Shown here piece by piece: positions 33,798 through 41,663 of a DNA stretch of 44,074 nucleotides. The position numbers were made by a program, and so were the translations under genes. The notes under the pieces were generated by a model. That model saw only the letters and a program-made list of their open reading frames with translations, was not told the DNA's origin and ran no database searches. The stretch comes from Bryobacterales bacterium (GTDB lineage: Bacteria > Acidobacteriota > Terriglobia > Bryobacterales > Bryobacteraceae). Each line of letters opens with the position of its first letter. Positions within the stretch are counted from its first letter, which is position 1. The DNA is taken from assembly GCA_947446025.1 (NCBI GenBank), contig CANFEY010000041.1, positions 1 through 44,074 of the forward strand. The letters are read 5' to 3'.

Positions 33798-35470
33798 TCG
33801 CCCGACGTTGGCGAGAGACGCACTCCGCCCAAGTGGAACTGCTGCGGCATTTCTGCGGGCAGTTTTTCGAGAGCGAGTTCGTGTCGCGCCCGGGGCAATT
33901 GAAGCTATTGTTCACGGGTGTACTGAGCGTGCTGGCGTCTTTGAGTGTGCCGTTCCTGCAGGCGTACTATTCGAAGTATCTGGCGCTGAAGCGGCTCGAC
34001 GATACGCAACCGTTCCGGCTGGCTGTGATGGCGGATTCGCTCTTTCTGATCACCTTGAACATGGTGGTCATCGGGTTAGTGACGGCGCTTCTGTGGCAGA
34101 TCCTATTTCCGGACAAGCGCGACTATCTGGCGTTGGCGGCGCTGCCCATCCGAATGGCCGAAATCTTCCGCGCCAAGTTTGTCTCGCTGCTTGGATTCGT
34201 GGCGCTCTCATCAGCGTTCATGGCCGTGCCGATGAGCATCGGCTTGCCCGCGATGATGCAGCCGCAAAGGAATACGGCGCACTTTGCGGTGTTCGGACCG
34301 ATGGGGTACCACATGCTGGGAATCGCGGTGGCGAGCGTCGCGGGAGCGCTGTTCGTGTTCTTCGCGTTGGTTGCCTTGCAGGGTGTGTTGCTCAACGTGC
34401 TGCCCTTGCGGATGTCCACACGGTTGTCATTCGCAGTGCAGGCGCTGCTGTTGATCGCATTCCTCGCCGCCGTGCCGGCGGCCATTGCCATTCCGCGGTT
34501 CACCTACCAGATGGATTCATGGCCAGAGTGGGCTGCATGGGTTCCTCCGCTATGGTTCTTCGGCCTGGGACAGAGCATGATCGGCAACGTCAATCCACTG
34601 GCGGAGTTCGCGCTCATCGGCCTTGCGGCAGCCGGAGCCAGCGCCGTCGCAGCCTATTGGTGGAGTTACCGGCGGCACCGGGTGCGTGTTCTGGAATCCC
34701 CGGGCGGATACTCTGGTGGCAAGAGCTGGTCCTTCGAGCCAAATCTACCGCCGCGCGCTTTGGGAGTCTTCGCGTTCATCTCCAAGACTCTGGCACGGAG
34801 CCCGCAGCATCGCCTGATCCTAACCGCGTTCGCCGGGATCGCCATGGCCATTAGCGCGAACAGCCTGGTTGGCTCCCTGCGCGTGGCTACCGTACTGGTG
34901 GACGCACAGCTCGCGCTTTCGCTCTTCATCCTGGCCGGCCTGCATTACTTGTTCCGGCTCCCCGTGGAGCCGCGCGCCAACTGGATCTTCCGGCTGCCTG
35001 AGCCCGGGCACACGGTAAGCTTGCTGAGTGGAGTCGAGTGGTGGATGCTCTATGGCGGTGTTCTCCCCGTCGCAGCGGTGTTCTGGATTGCGGACAGCTG
35101 GCAACTGGGGATCGCGCGCGGATTGGTGCTGATGCTGCTCGCTGTGCCTCCGTCGCTGATTCTGGTGGAGGTCTTGCTCTTCCTCACCTACAAGATTCCG
35201 TTCACCTCGCTCTATCTGCCGGCGCGGCGCATCATCACGGAGACGCTGATTAAGTACGGCGTAGGCGTGGTGCTGTACATCTCACTCTTGAGCACGATCC
35301 TGAGCTGGTGCGCCGCGGGTGTGCAACGCTGGCTGCCCGCGCTCGCGCTGATGCTGGTGGGCTACTGGCGGCTACGGTTGATACGTCTGGATACACAACG
35401 GGTAGGACGGATCGAGTTTGAAGAACTGCCGGACACGGTGATCCAGACACTCGCCATCTATCGGGACTAA
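33794..35470 (+). CDS. ABC transporter membrane protein (partner of the upstream ATPase)
   Basis: This large polytopic membrane protein of 558 residues has about twelve hydrophobic helices in two blocks separated by a charged loop near residues 300-330 (SYRRHRVRVLESPGG). The start is GTG 33794, overlapping the ATPase stop (GTGA). The frame upstream of that is out-of-frame reading of the ATPase gene. No soluble domain or known permease motif stands out. The LALAALPIRMAEIFRAKF segment resembles the coupling region of ABC-2-type permeases. The cargo is unknown; there is no substrate-binding protein, so export is more likely than import. Confidence 0.8.
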   Translation: MIARRWRETHSAQVELLRHFCGQFFESEFVSRPGQLKLLFTGVLSVLASLSVPFLQAYYSKYLALKRLDDTQPFRLAVMADSLFLITLNMVVIGLVTALLWQILFPDKRDYLALAALPIRMAEIFRAKFVSLLGFVALSSAFMAVPMSIGLPAMMQPQRNTAHFAVFGPMGYHMLGIAVASVAGALFVFFALVALQGVLLNVLPLRMSTRLSFAVQALLLIAFLAAVPAAIAIPRFTYQMDSWPEWAAWVPPLWFFGLGQSMIGNVNPLAEFALIGLAAAGASAVAAYWWSYRRHRVRVLESPGGYSGGKSWSFEPNLPPRALGVFAFISKTLARSPQHRLILTAFAGIAMAISANSLVGSLRVATVLVDAQLALSLFILAGLHYLFRLPVEPRANWIFRLPEPGHTVSLLSGVEWWMLYGGVLPVAAVFWIADSWQLGIARGLVLMLLAVPPSLILVEVLLFLTYKIPFTSLYLPARRIITETLIKYGVGVVLYISLLSTILSWCAAGVQRWLPALALMLVGYWRLRLIRLDTQRVGRIEFEELPDTVIQTLAIYRD

Positions 35471-35548
35471 ACGACAATCGCAGCGGAACTCGGGGTCCTG
35501 ACCCGTTACAGCACGAAGCCGCTCGAGGTGCCGTTGAGGTGCTGGTGA

Positions 35549-35577
35549 TTGACCGCGCCGCGAAACCATCGCAGAAT
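35549..35577 (+). promoter_or_regulatory. Promoter TTGACC-17-CAGAAT of the nitrilase-family gene
   Basis: TTGACC (35549-35554) and CAGAAT (35572-35577) are 17 bp apart. The hexamer ends 6 nt before ATG 35584 and there is no ribosome binding site, so the transcript would start at the ATG. Confidence 0.6.
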
Positions 35578-35583
35578 CGAAGC

Positions 35584-36369
35584 ATGGCTTCGTTTCGAGT
35601 CGCGCTTGCCAACATACCTTATCCGCGGGACCCCGAGGAATCGGTTGCGCTTGCGGTCGCTGCCGTGGCCGAAGCAGCTGGCCGCGGCGCTGGGCTCGTG
35701 TGTTTCCCGGAGTGTTTCATCCCTGGCTATCGTTGGCCTGGACGCAGCGTGCCGCCGCCCGACGCGGGGTTCTTGGAGGCCGCGTGGGCGCGCGTTGGCG
35801 ATGCGGCTAAGTCGTCGGGAGTCGTCGTGGTCCTGGGAACGGAACGCATCGTCGATGGTGAGGTGCGGCTGACCGCGTTGGTCTTCAAGGCCGATGGCAC
35901 GCGGGCCGGGTTTCAGGACAAGGTGCAGCTTGACCCCTCCGAAGAAGCGCTCTATTCGCCCGGCAGGGGACGGCAAGTTTTCCAGGCGGGATTGCTGACT
36001 TTTGGCGTCGCCATCTGCCACGAGGGCTTCCGCTATCCGGAAACCGTCCGCTGGGCGGCTCGCAACGGGGCGCATGTCGTGTTCCATCCGCACTACTCCG
36101 AGGCTGAACTTGGCAGCTACCGGCCCTCGACGTTTGCCGACCCGGCCAATTCGTTCCACGAAAAGGCGGTGCTGTGCCGCGCGGCGGAGAATACCTGCTA
36201 CGTGGCTACAGTGAACTGCGCTGGCGAGGGATCACCGACGACCTCCGCGGTGGTGCGTCCCGACGGCACGGTGCAGGCGTGGCAGCCTTACGGGCAAGCT
36301 GGCTTGCTGATTGCTGACATCGACACGGATTTGGCGACCGGCCTTTTGGCGCGGCGGTTGCGGGATTGA
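35584..36369 (+). CDS. Carbon-nitrogen hydrolase (nitrilase superfamily)
   Basis: This amidase or nitrilase-like enzyme has 261 residues and the full Glu-Lys-Cys triad: E43 (FPECFIPGY), K113 (QDKVQL) and C145 (AICHEGFRYPE). HPHYSEAELGSYRP and NTCYVATVNCAGEG follow as in the superfamily. The substrate is not predictable. The upstream in-frame part (from 35539) is not conserved-looking, and the promoter lies inside it. The gene appears to be a single transcription unit. Confidence 0.9.
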   Translation: MASFRVALANIPYPRDPEESVALAVAAVAEAAGRGAGLVCFPECFIPGYRWPGRSVPPPDAGFLEAAWARVGDAAKSSGVVVVLGTERIVDGEVRLTALVFKADGTRAGFQDKVQLDPSEEALYSPGRGRQVFQAGLLTFGVAICHEGFRYPETVRWAARNGAHVVFHPHYSEAELGSYRPSTFADPANSFHEKAVLCRAAENTCYVATVNCAGEGSPTTSAVVRPDGTVQAWQPYGQAGLLIADIDTDLATGLLARRLRD

Positions 36370-36397
36370 CCGGCTCCCGTCTATGGTTGACTATTCT

Positions 36398-36416
36398 GCG
36401 GGACCGGAGGTCCCGC
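36398..36416. terminator. Hairpin between convergent genes
   Basis: GCGGGACC (36398-36405), loop GGA and GGTCCCGC (36409-36416) form a perfect 8-bp stem between two converging genes. No T tract is seen on either side, so it would be a weak or Rho-assisted terminator. Confidence 0.45.
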
Positions 36417-36448
36417 CCGGGTCTGGAGAACCGCCGTCCATTGCGGAC

Positions 36449-37165
36449 CTAATTTTCGGACGGGGTGCGCGCCGCGCTGTCGATGACGATTACCTCCATC
36501 GTCTGGTTCTCTGGTTGCATCCGCAGGCCTAGCTCGGAAACGGCGGTAAAGATGGAGGGTCCATCGCCACCGCGAATTGCTCGCGCGGCCTGGTCCAACT
36601 TGAAATGAAAGCGGCCCGTGAGCCCGGTGTTGTCGATCACTGGGCGGTCTACAGTGGCGAAATCGGATAGCTGATCAGCGAGTTCGCGCATGGACGTCGC
36701 GCGAAATACGAAGTCGCCACCGGTCACTCCGAATGAGGCGCTGTCCGTTGCCGCCGCGGCTTGCAAATTCGGCGTGCCGCGCACCACCAGCGAATAGATG
36801 GGCCGCGGGCGCTGCTCGGTATGGAGCGTTAGTTTGAAGCGTTCCGTGAGTAACGCACGCAACATCAAGCGCAATTCGCTCTCGGACGCCGCAAATGGCG
36901 GCCTAGCCTGGATGTCGTAACGGGCGTCCTTCAACCAATCCGGTCCCGAGACCTGATAGAAGTGCACGCCGTAGGCCCACTGGATGGCGAAGCTCAGGCT
37001 GGCGTTGCGCATGACAAGCGTGGTGGAGGTCACATCCACGCGCTCGCGCCCGCTGCCGTCTGCCCCGGGCGTTGCGGCGGTGGGCCGGATAGAGGCGGCG
37101 TCAAATTGAAGCGACTGCCCCACCGCCATCGCCGCGAAGACGAGAACAAGGGCGCGGATTCTCAT
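36449..37165 (-). CDS. TIGR03435 family secreted protein
   Basis: This protein of 238 residues has a signal peptide (IRALVLVFAAMAVG) and the signature opening LQFDAASIRPT of the TIGR03435 family. That family is expanded in Solibacter-type Acidobacteria and has no known function. Other matching parts are FAIQWAYGVHFYQVSGPDWL, LRLMLRALLTERFKLTLH, DQLSDFATVDRPVIDNTGL and a final LRMQPENQTMEVIVIDSA. It starts at ATG 37165, 6 nt after TAAAAT, with no ribosome binding site. Confidence 0.92.
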   Translation of the reverse strand: MRIRALVLVFAAMAVGQSLQFDAASIRPTAATPGADGSGRERVDVTSTTLVMRNASLSFAIQWAYGVHFYQVSGPDWLKDARYDIQARPPFAASESELRLMLRALLTERFKLTLHTEQRPRPIYSLVVRGTPNLQAAAATDSASFGVTGGDFVFRATSMRELADQLSDFATVDRPVIDNTGLTGRFHFKLDQAARAIRGGDGPSIFTAVSELGLRMQPENQTMEVIVIDSAARTPSEN

Positions 37166-37171
37166 GCGGAC

Positions 37172-37177
37172 ATTTTA
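37172..37177 (-). promoter_or_regulatory. -10 element TAAAAT, 6 nt before ATG
   Basis: TAAAAT is followed by GTCCGC and the ATG of the TIGR03435 gene, the same geometry as at nuoB. No clear -35 is present. Confidence 0.5.
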
Positions 37178-37267
37178 CCTGTTCTTAACGAACCGGCTAC
37201 GGCGGGCTGCCGTCCCACTCTCAGAAGCCGGCGCACAAAGCCGCGTTTCAGAAATGGAGATACACAG

Positions 37268-37519
37268 ATGAGAATCCTAGCAACGATGTTGGTGAGCGCC
37301 GCGCTACTGACCACGGCCTTCGCGCAGGCGCCGGTTGGCGGAGCCGGAAAGGGCGGCGGACAGCGTCCGCAAGGCACCTACGGAAAGGGCGGGCAGCGGC
37401 CCACGGACGCTCCGCAACGCCCCGCAGGCACCTACGGAAAGGGCGGCCAAGGCACCGGCACACCGCCGTCGCTCCCCACCGGCTTCCCCGGCAAGGGCGG
37501 AGGCAAGCAAGGCAAGTAG
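37268..37519 (+). CDS. Small secreted Gly/Lys-rich repeat protein
   Basis: This protein of 83 residues has a signal peptide (LATMLVSAALLTTAFA) and a mature part made almost entirely of Gly, Lys, Gln and Pro. The unit GTYGKGGQ occurs twice and GKGG five times. The mature peptide would be basic and disordered. No family is recognised. GGAG lies 9 nt before the ATG. It may be a cell-surface or matrix peptide, but nothing in the sequence proves a role. It could be missed by gene callers because a longer out-of-frame-looking extension precedes it. Confidence 0.65.
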   Translation: MRILATMLVSAALLTTAFAQAPVGGAGKGGGQRPQGTYGKGGQRPTDAPQRPAGTYGKGGQGTGTPPSLPTGFPGKGGGKQGK

Positions 37520-37565
37520 CCGCCACCGACAAGCGCCGGTGAGTTCTTGCTAGACTGAACGGTTT

Positions 37566-38036
37566 GTGACTCCTGAACTTTTCAAACAAATCGCCAGTCA
37601 ATGGCTCACCGGCGTGGCCGTTGTCACCGCTACTGCTGCGGACGGGGAACTTTGCGGGATGACCATGAGCGCGGTGACGTCGCTCTCGCTCGACCCGCTG
37701 CAGTTTTTGGTGTGCATGGATAAGCGCGCGAAAACGCTGGCCGCCATCGCGCATAGCAAAGCCTTCTGCATTCACTTCCTCAATGAGAATCAGCGCGACT
37801 TATCGAATCACTTCGCGCGTCCTGGCGGGGACCGCTTCACCGGCATCCCGCACCGCATCGGCGAAACCGGCGCGCCGATTCTGGAAGACGTCATTGCACT
37901 GGTGGAGTGCCGTTTGTTCGAACTGCACCCAGGCGGCGATCACTCTATCGTGATCGGCGATGCCATCGCGGGCGCGGTCCCCGGCGGCCAGCCACTGGCT
38001 TACTTTCACGGCGGGTATCGGAAGATCGAAAGCTAG
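37566..38036 (+). CDS. Flavin reductase family protein (HpaC-like)
   Basis: This split-barrel FMN-binding protein has 156 residues and matches the flavin reductases that supply reduced flavin to monooxygenases. Typical sequences are WLTGVAVVTATAADGELCGMT at the N-terminus, SAVTSLSLDPLQFLVCMDK near 38, FCIHFLNENQRDLSNHFA near 65 and GDHSIVIGDAIAG near 120, where a conserved His is expected. It starts with GTG; TAGACT (37551-37556) lies 9 nt upstream. No partner oxygenase is nearby. Confidence 0.9.
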   Translation: MTPELFKQIASQWLTGVAVVTATAADGELCGMTMSAVTSLSLDPLQFLVCMDKRAKTLAAIAHSKAFCIHFLNENQRDLSNHFARPGGDRFTGIPHRIGETGAPILEDVIALVECRLFELHPGGDHSIVIGDAIAGAVPGGQPLAYFHGGYRKIES

Positions 38037-38038
38037 GC

Positions 38039-38749
38039 CTACTTCAACGCCGGCTTGGTGCTGATCAAATGCTCCAGGTCTTTGTTGTTCTCATTGCAGG
38101 CGTATTCAATCAACTCGGGCAATCCGTAGACCGCCTTCAGCGGCGTCAAGGGACGCTCCAGATTCCACGGCTTTGAGTACATCACCGGGTCGATGATGTC
38201 GTAGTTCATCACAATCGAATTCGCTGTGCGCGTGAAGCGTTCGATGACCTTCAGCTGGTCACTGTGCTGGTGGCCGGCGGTGTCGAGCCAGGTCTTGTCA
38301 TTGAGGCCGATGGTCTCCACCACAATCGTGTCGCCTTCCCAGTGGCCGACCGAATTACCCATGAAGCTGAGTTCCACGCGCTGCGGATGCGGGCGGCCAT
38401 CGAGCGGAATGACGCGCCACATGCTCATATACTCGAACGCGAAGATGAGGTATTCGGGTGTCTGCAGCACCTGCACAGGATACGGCGACTGCATGATACG
38501 CGGGACGCCGGGATAGTTGCACGTACCGGTCGGATCGTCCTTGGAGTCATGCACACGGAAGAGTTCGCGGCCGAGGTCGGTGTACGGCACGGTGTCCTCA
38601 CCCTTGGCTAGGGCGATGTTCGGAGTATAAGGAATGTTCCAGAAACCCTGGAAATTCGGCTTGCCATCGGGCATACGCGGGATGTCCGCCTTCGCCTGCC
38701 CGAACGCCCAACCAGCCGTCAATAACAACCCAACAACGATGCGTCGCAT
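38039..38749 (-). CDS. Secreted acidobacterial hypothetical protein
   Basis: This protein of 236 residues has a signal peptide (RRIVVGLLLTAGWAFG). The mature start IPRMPDGKPNFQGFW is a hallmark of a large secreted family in Acidobacteria, Planctomycetes and some Proteobacteria with no assigned function. Later motifs are GVPRIMQSPYPVQVLQTPEYLIFAFE in part, GHWEGDTIVVETIGLNDKTWLD in part and LKVIERFTRT. ATG 38749 is preferred over 38758, because the latter overlaps a TATAAT -10 element (38757-38762). Confidence 0.85.
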   Translation of the reverse strand: MRRIVVGLLLTAGWAFGQAKADIPRMPDGKPNFQGFWNIPYTPNIALAKGEDTVPYTDLGRELFRVHDSKDDPTGTCNYPGVPRIMQSPYPVQVLQTPEYLIFAFEYMSMWRVIPLDGRPHPQRVELSFMGNSVGHWEGDTIVVETIGLNDKTWLDTAGHQHSDQLKVIERFTRTANSIVMNYDIIDPVMYSKPWNLERPLTPLKAVYGLPELIEYACNENNKDLEHLISTKPALK

Positions 38750-38756
38750 ACAGGAC

Positions 38757-38762
38757 ATTATA
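38757..38762 (-). promoter_or_regulatory. Consensus -10 TATAAT containing a stop codon
   Basis: A perfect TATAAT lies 7 nt before ATG 38749, and the bestrophin gene's TAA is contained in it. There is no ribosome binding site between them and no strong -35. Confidence 0.5.
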
Positions 38763-39657
38763 GACCTTGCACATCGACATCGCGCGGGGGGTCCGAAAGG
38801 TCCGCGATAGCGTAGACGTTTTTGTAGATGGTGTCGCAGATATCCTTCAAGGGCAGATCGTTTTCGTCGTGCCCGAACGGGCCTTCGATCTCCACGCCGA
38901 TTTCCTCAATGCCGAAGTAGATGTAGGCCACCAGCGCCACATCAATGACCGTCGACCATCCGAAGGTCTCCACCAGCGCGAGCGGCAGCGTGAAGCAATA
39001 GATCACCATTGCCCGCCGCAGGTGGACCACGTAGGCGTACGGCAAGGGCGTCTTGCGGATGCGCTCACAGCCGCCCAACGCGTCTATCAACTGCTGAATG
39101 TTTTGGTCCAGTGCGACGTTCAAATGGTCCGTGATCAGGCCCTTCTTATAGGCCAGGCGCAAGATTTGCGTAAGCTTCTGCGCCGCGTGGAGGGCCAGGT
39201 GTTGTGAGGTGAGCAATTCCACGCGATCCTCCGGCCGCAGATCGTCCGCAGCTGGTCCGATCACCGCGTCGCCGCGCAAGGTGCTCATGACCGTGTAGGG
39301 AAATACCGCGGTCCAGCGGACCAGCTGTAGCATCAGTTCGCGGTCGCCGGCCAGATGGGCGTGCCCGCTCCGCACCAGATTGCGCGTCTCATTCACGATG
39401 CTGCCCCACAGCTTGCGGCCTTCCCAATAGCGGTCATAGGAGGCATTGGTGCGGAACACCAACAGCAAACCCAGCGCTACGCCGACCAACGAGTGAATCG
39501 TGACTGGGATTCCAATGGGCGTAACATACAAGTGGAAGGCGACGACGACTGCAGCCCACGCCACGCAGGTGAGCACGCGTACCGAGATTTCAAGCAGCAA
39601 GGTGCCGCGGATATCAAAAAAATGGTCGAACCAACCGTGCGGGTCGTAACGGATCAT
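38758..39657 (-). CDS. Bestrophin family (UPF0187) ion channel
   Basis: This bacterial bestrophin homologue of 299 residues probably forms a pentameric ion channel in the cytoplasmic membrane. DHFFDIRGTLLLEI near residue 11, LVGVALGLLLVFRTNASYDRYWEGRKLWG near 50 (key residues R63, N65, Y68 and W71 by position) and the C-terminal EIEGPFGHDENDLPL with ICDTIYKNV are the family core. About four membrane helices are present. GGAGAGG lies 3 nt before the ATG. It diverges from ychF over a symmetric promoter. Confidence 0.92.
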   Translation of the reverse strand: MIRYDPHGWFDHFFDIRGTLLLEISVRVLTCVAWAAVVVAFHLYVTPIGIPVTIHSLVGVALGLLLVFRTNASYDRYWEGRKLWGSIVNETRNLVRSGHAHLAGDRELMLQLVRWTAVFPYTVMSTLRGDAVIGPAADDLRPEDRVELLTSQHLALHAAQKLTQILRLAYKKGLITDHLNVALDQNIQQLIDALGGCERIRKTPLPYAYVVHLRRAMVIYCFTLPLALVETFGWSTVIDVALVAYIYFGIEEIGVEIEGPFGHDENDLPLKDICDTIYKNVYAIADLSDPPRDVDVQGL

Positions 39658-39671
39658 GTGCCTCTCCGAGC

Positions 39672-39683
39672 TACACTAGAGTA
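39672..39683. promoter_or_regulatory. Symmetric -10 region shared by divergent bestrophin and ychF promoters
   Basis: TACACTAGAGTA is palindromic except for one base pair on each side of CTAG. It offers TACACT (39672-39677) for ychF and TACTCT (39678-39683 on the other strand) for the bestrophin gene. Confidence 0.5.
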
Positions 39684-39712
39684 AACCCCTCCAAAGGCTC
39701 CTTTCAACACAC

Positions 39713-40816
39713 ATGCTCCAAGCTGGAATCGTCGGACTGCCCAATGTGGGCAAAAGCACTCTCTTCAACGCCATCACGCAATCGCGCAAGGCGATGGCCG
39801 CGAACTACCGGTTCTGCACCATCGAACCCAACCAGGGCGTGGTCACCGTGCCGGATGAACGGCTCGGTGTGCTGTCGAAGTTAAGCGGCTCACAGAAGCT
39901 GGTGCCGTCGGTGTTTGAATTCGTGGACATCGCGGGACTGGTCAAAGGCGCGAGCCAAGGCGAGGGCTTGGGCAACCAATTCCTGGGCCACATCCGCGAG
40001 GTGGACGCCATCGTGCAAGTGGTGCGGTGTTTTGAGAACTCCGACATCGAACACGTGATGGACACGGTGGACCCCATTCGCGACATCGAGATCGTCAACA
40101 CCGAGCTGGTGCTGGCCGACCTCGACAGCGTGCAGAAGCGCCGCCCGAAGACGCAGAAGCTAGCCAAGAGCGGTGACAAGAAGGCGCAGGCCGAGATCGA
40201 CCTGCTGGACCGCCTGGAGCCGCATCTGGACGCCGGTAAAGTCGCCTTCACGATGGAGTGTACGCCGGAAGAGTCGGTGGTGATGAATGGGCTGTTCCTG
40301 CTGACCGCCAAGCCCACGCTGTTCGCCTGCAACGTTGCGGAAGACGACTTGGCGCATCCGGAGAAGAATCCGTGGGTGGAGAAAGTCCGGGCCTACGCGA
40401 AAGAGCATTTGGGCACCCGCGTGGTCGTGGTGTCGGCCGAGATCGAAGCCGAGTTATGCACGCTGCCTCCCGAGGAGCGCGCCGAGTATCTTGAAAGTCT
40501 AGGCGTGAGCGAAGGCGGGGCTGGCACGCTAATCAAGGAAGCCTACTATCTGCTCGGGTTGCGCACTTACCTGACCACCGGCGAAAAGGAGACCCGGGCG
40601 TGGACGATCCGCGCCGGAGACAAAGCTCCGGTGGCCGCAGGCGTCATCCATTCCGACTTTGAGAAAGCCTTCATCCACGCGGAAACGATTTCTTATGCCG
40701 ATCTAGTGGCATGCGGGAGTTTTGCGAAGGCCCGCGAGCTGGGCAAGCTGCGCACGGAGGGCAAGGAATACGTCGTGCAAGACGGGGACGTGATGGAATT
40801 CAAGACCTTCGTGTAG
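39713..40816 (+). CDS. ychF: Redox-regulated ATPase YchF
   Basis: This is a conserved OBG-family P-loop protein that prefers ATP over GTP and binds ribosomes. The length of 367 is typical. G1 GLPNVGKST lies at residues 8-16 and G3 DIAGLVKGAS near 69. The altered G4 motif NVAEDD near 202 is the mark of YchF. The TGS-like C-terminal domain (VIHSDFEKAFIHAETISYADL) ends with the invariant-type EYVVQDGDVMEFK. The hairpin at 40813-40832 contains its stop codon. Confidence 0.96.
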   Translation: MLQAGIVGLPNVGKSTLFNAITQSRKAMAANYRFCTIEPNQGVVTVPDERLGVLSKLSGSQKLVPSVFEFVDIAGLVKGASQGEGLGNQFLGHIREVDAIVQVVRCFENSDIEHVMDTVDPIRDIEIVNTELVLADLDSVQKRRPKTQKLAKSGDKKAQAEIDLLDRLEPHLDAGKVAFTMECTPEESVVMNGLFLLTAKPTLFACNVAEDDLAHPEKNPWVEKVRAYAKEHLGTRVVVVSAEIEAELCTLPPEERAEYLESLGVSEGGAGTLIKEAYYLLGLRTYLTTGEKETRAWTIRAGDKAPVAAGVIHSDFEKAFIHAETISYADLVACGSFAKARELGKLRTEGKEYVVQDGDVMEFKTFV

Positions 40817-40832
40817 CGGGGAGAGCCGCTAC
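40813..40832. terminator. Hairpin containing both stop codons of convergent genes
   Basis: GTAGCGG (40813-40819), a 6-nt loop and CCGCTAC (40826-40832) form a 7-bp stem. It includes the ychF TAG and the TGA of the Cys-rich gene. No T tract is present. Confidence 0.4.
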
Positions 40833-41326
40833 TCAGATTTCTTGAAGAGATTGTCGAACGCCGCGCGGGCGTCGGTGGCGTTCCTGGGCTCGACAAGCTG
40901 GGGTGCCGGGGCGGACATCTGCGGGGCGGCTACGCCATCGCGGGCGACGGTGACGCGCGGCTTGAAGAGCTCGCATGAATTCACGGCGTCCTTGGGCGAG
41001 ATGCGCAGCGGAACCGGCTTCAGGCACTGGAAGCGGGTGGAGGGTTCGAAGTAGGAACACTGCTTGCAGCAATGCAGGGAGGCGTGGCACTTGGGGCATT
41101 CGCTGGGGAAGTCCGACCCGGGCATCAGCATCGAGGCGCAGTTATAACAACGCGAGGCGGCCACAGCCTGCACCATGCGCGGCAAGCGGGGTCCGGTGAC
41201 GTCCAGGGGGAGCCGGGGTCCCTGCGGAGGGCGGGGACGGTCCTCGCCATGGCCGAAGCCGTTCTGCGAGTAGTCCCGGCTGGACTCCTGGTAGCCGTTC
41301 TGTTTGTACTTGCGATCACTGTCCAT
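40829..41326 (-). CDS. Cys-rich zinc-ribbon-like conserved hypothetical
   Basis: This protein of 165 residues has a disordered polar N-terminus (residues 1-55, Gln, Asn, Arg and Pro rich). A compact Cys cluster follows: CYNC, CPKCHASLHCCKQCSYF, FQC and CELF, about nine cysteines and one His, suggesting two zinc sites. The C-terminus carries a conserved-looking NATDARAAFDNLFK. Proteins like this occur in Acidobacteria, but I know no function. No convincing ribosome binding site lies next to the ATG; AAGGAG is 14 nt away. Confidence 0.78.
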   Translation of the reverse strand: MDSDRKYKQNGYQESSRDYSQNGFGHGEDRPRPPQGPRLPLDVTGPRLPRMVQAVAASRCYNCASMLMPGSDFPSECPKCHASLHCCKQCSYFEPSTRFQCLKPVPLRISPKDAVNSCELFKPRVTVARDGVAAPQMSAPAPQLVEPRNATDARAAFDNLFKKSE

Positions 41327-41663
41327 AGGTTGGATGGCTACTCCTTGCGTGTACCGCTACACCCCTAGCTACCGGGGAATCGGCTTCCTTGGGTTGGCCA
41401 AATGGCGAGTTGAGGATAAAACGTTTTGTTCTGCCTTTGTTTTAGGCGTCTGGATTTGGTCCTGTGGTAACAGGGCGAATTCCACGGGATTTTCAACAGC
41501 GCCGGGGAACCAGACGAGTCTCGCAGGAGGTTTAGTTGCCCGGACGAAACGCTACGTCTTTATGTACCACGAACCGGCGGGAGAATCCAGTAAATTCTCA
41601 CATCCCGCCAAACTATCGGCATGGCCGACGGCTGACTTTAGAGTAACACGCGTCCGCAGCCGG
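41327..41663. other. 337-bp non-coding stretch, richer in A+T than its surroundings
   Basis: This lies downstream of glgP and upstream of the Cys-rich gene, both on the minus strand. One open frame crosses it (41304-41687, plus strand) but resembles no protein and overlaps both genes. It contains a hairpin (GGCGGGA 41576-41582 with TCCCGCC 41603-41609) and an inner pair GAGAAT/ATTCTC (41581-41586, 41594-41599). It may hold a glgP terminator, a long leader or a small RNA. I see no proof for any of these. Confidence 0.5.

Noticed and set aside
36962-37267. Upstream extension of the small Gly-rich protein
   Set aside because: It lies antisense to the TIGR03435 gene. The signal peptide begins cleanly at ATG 37268.
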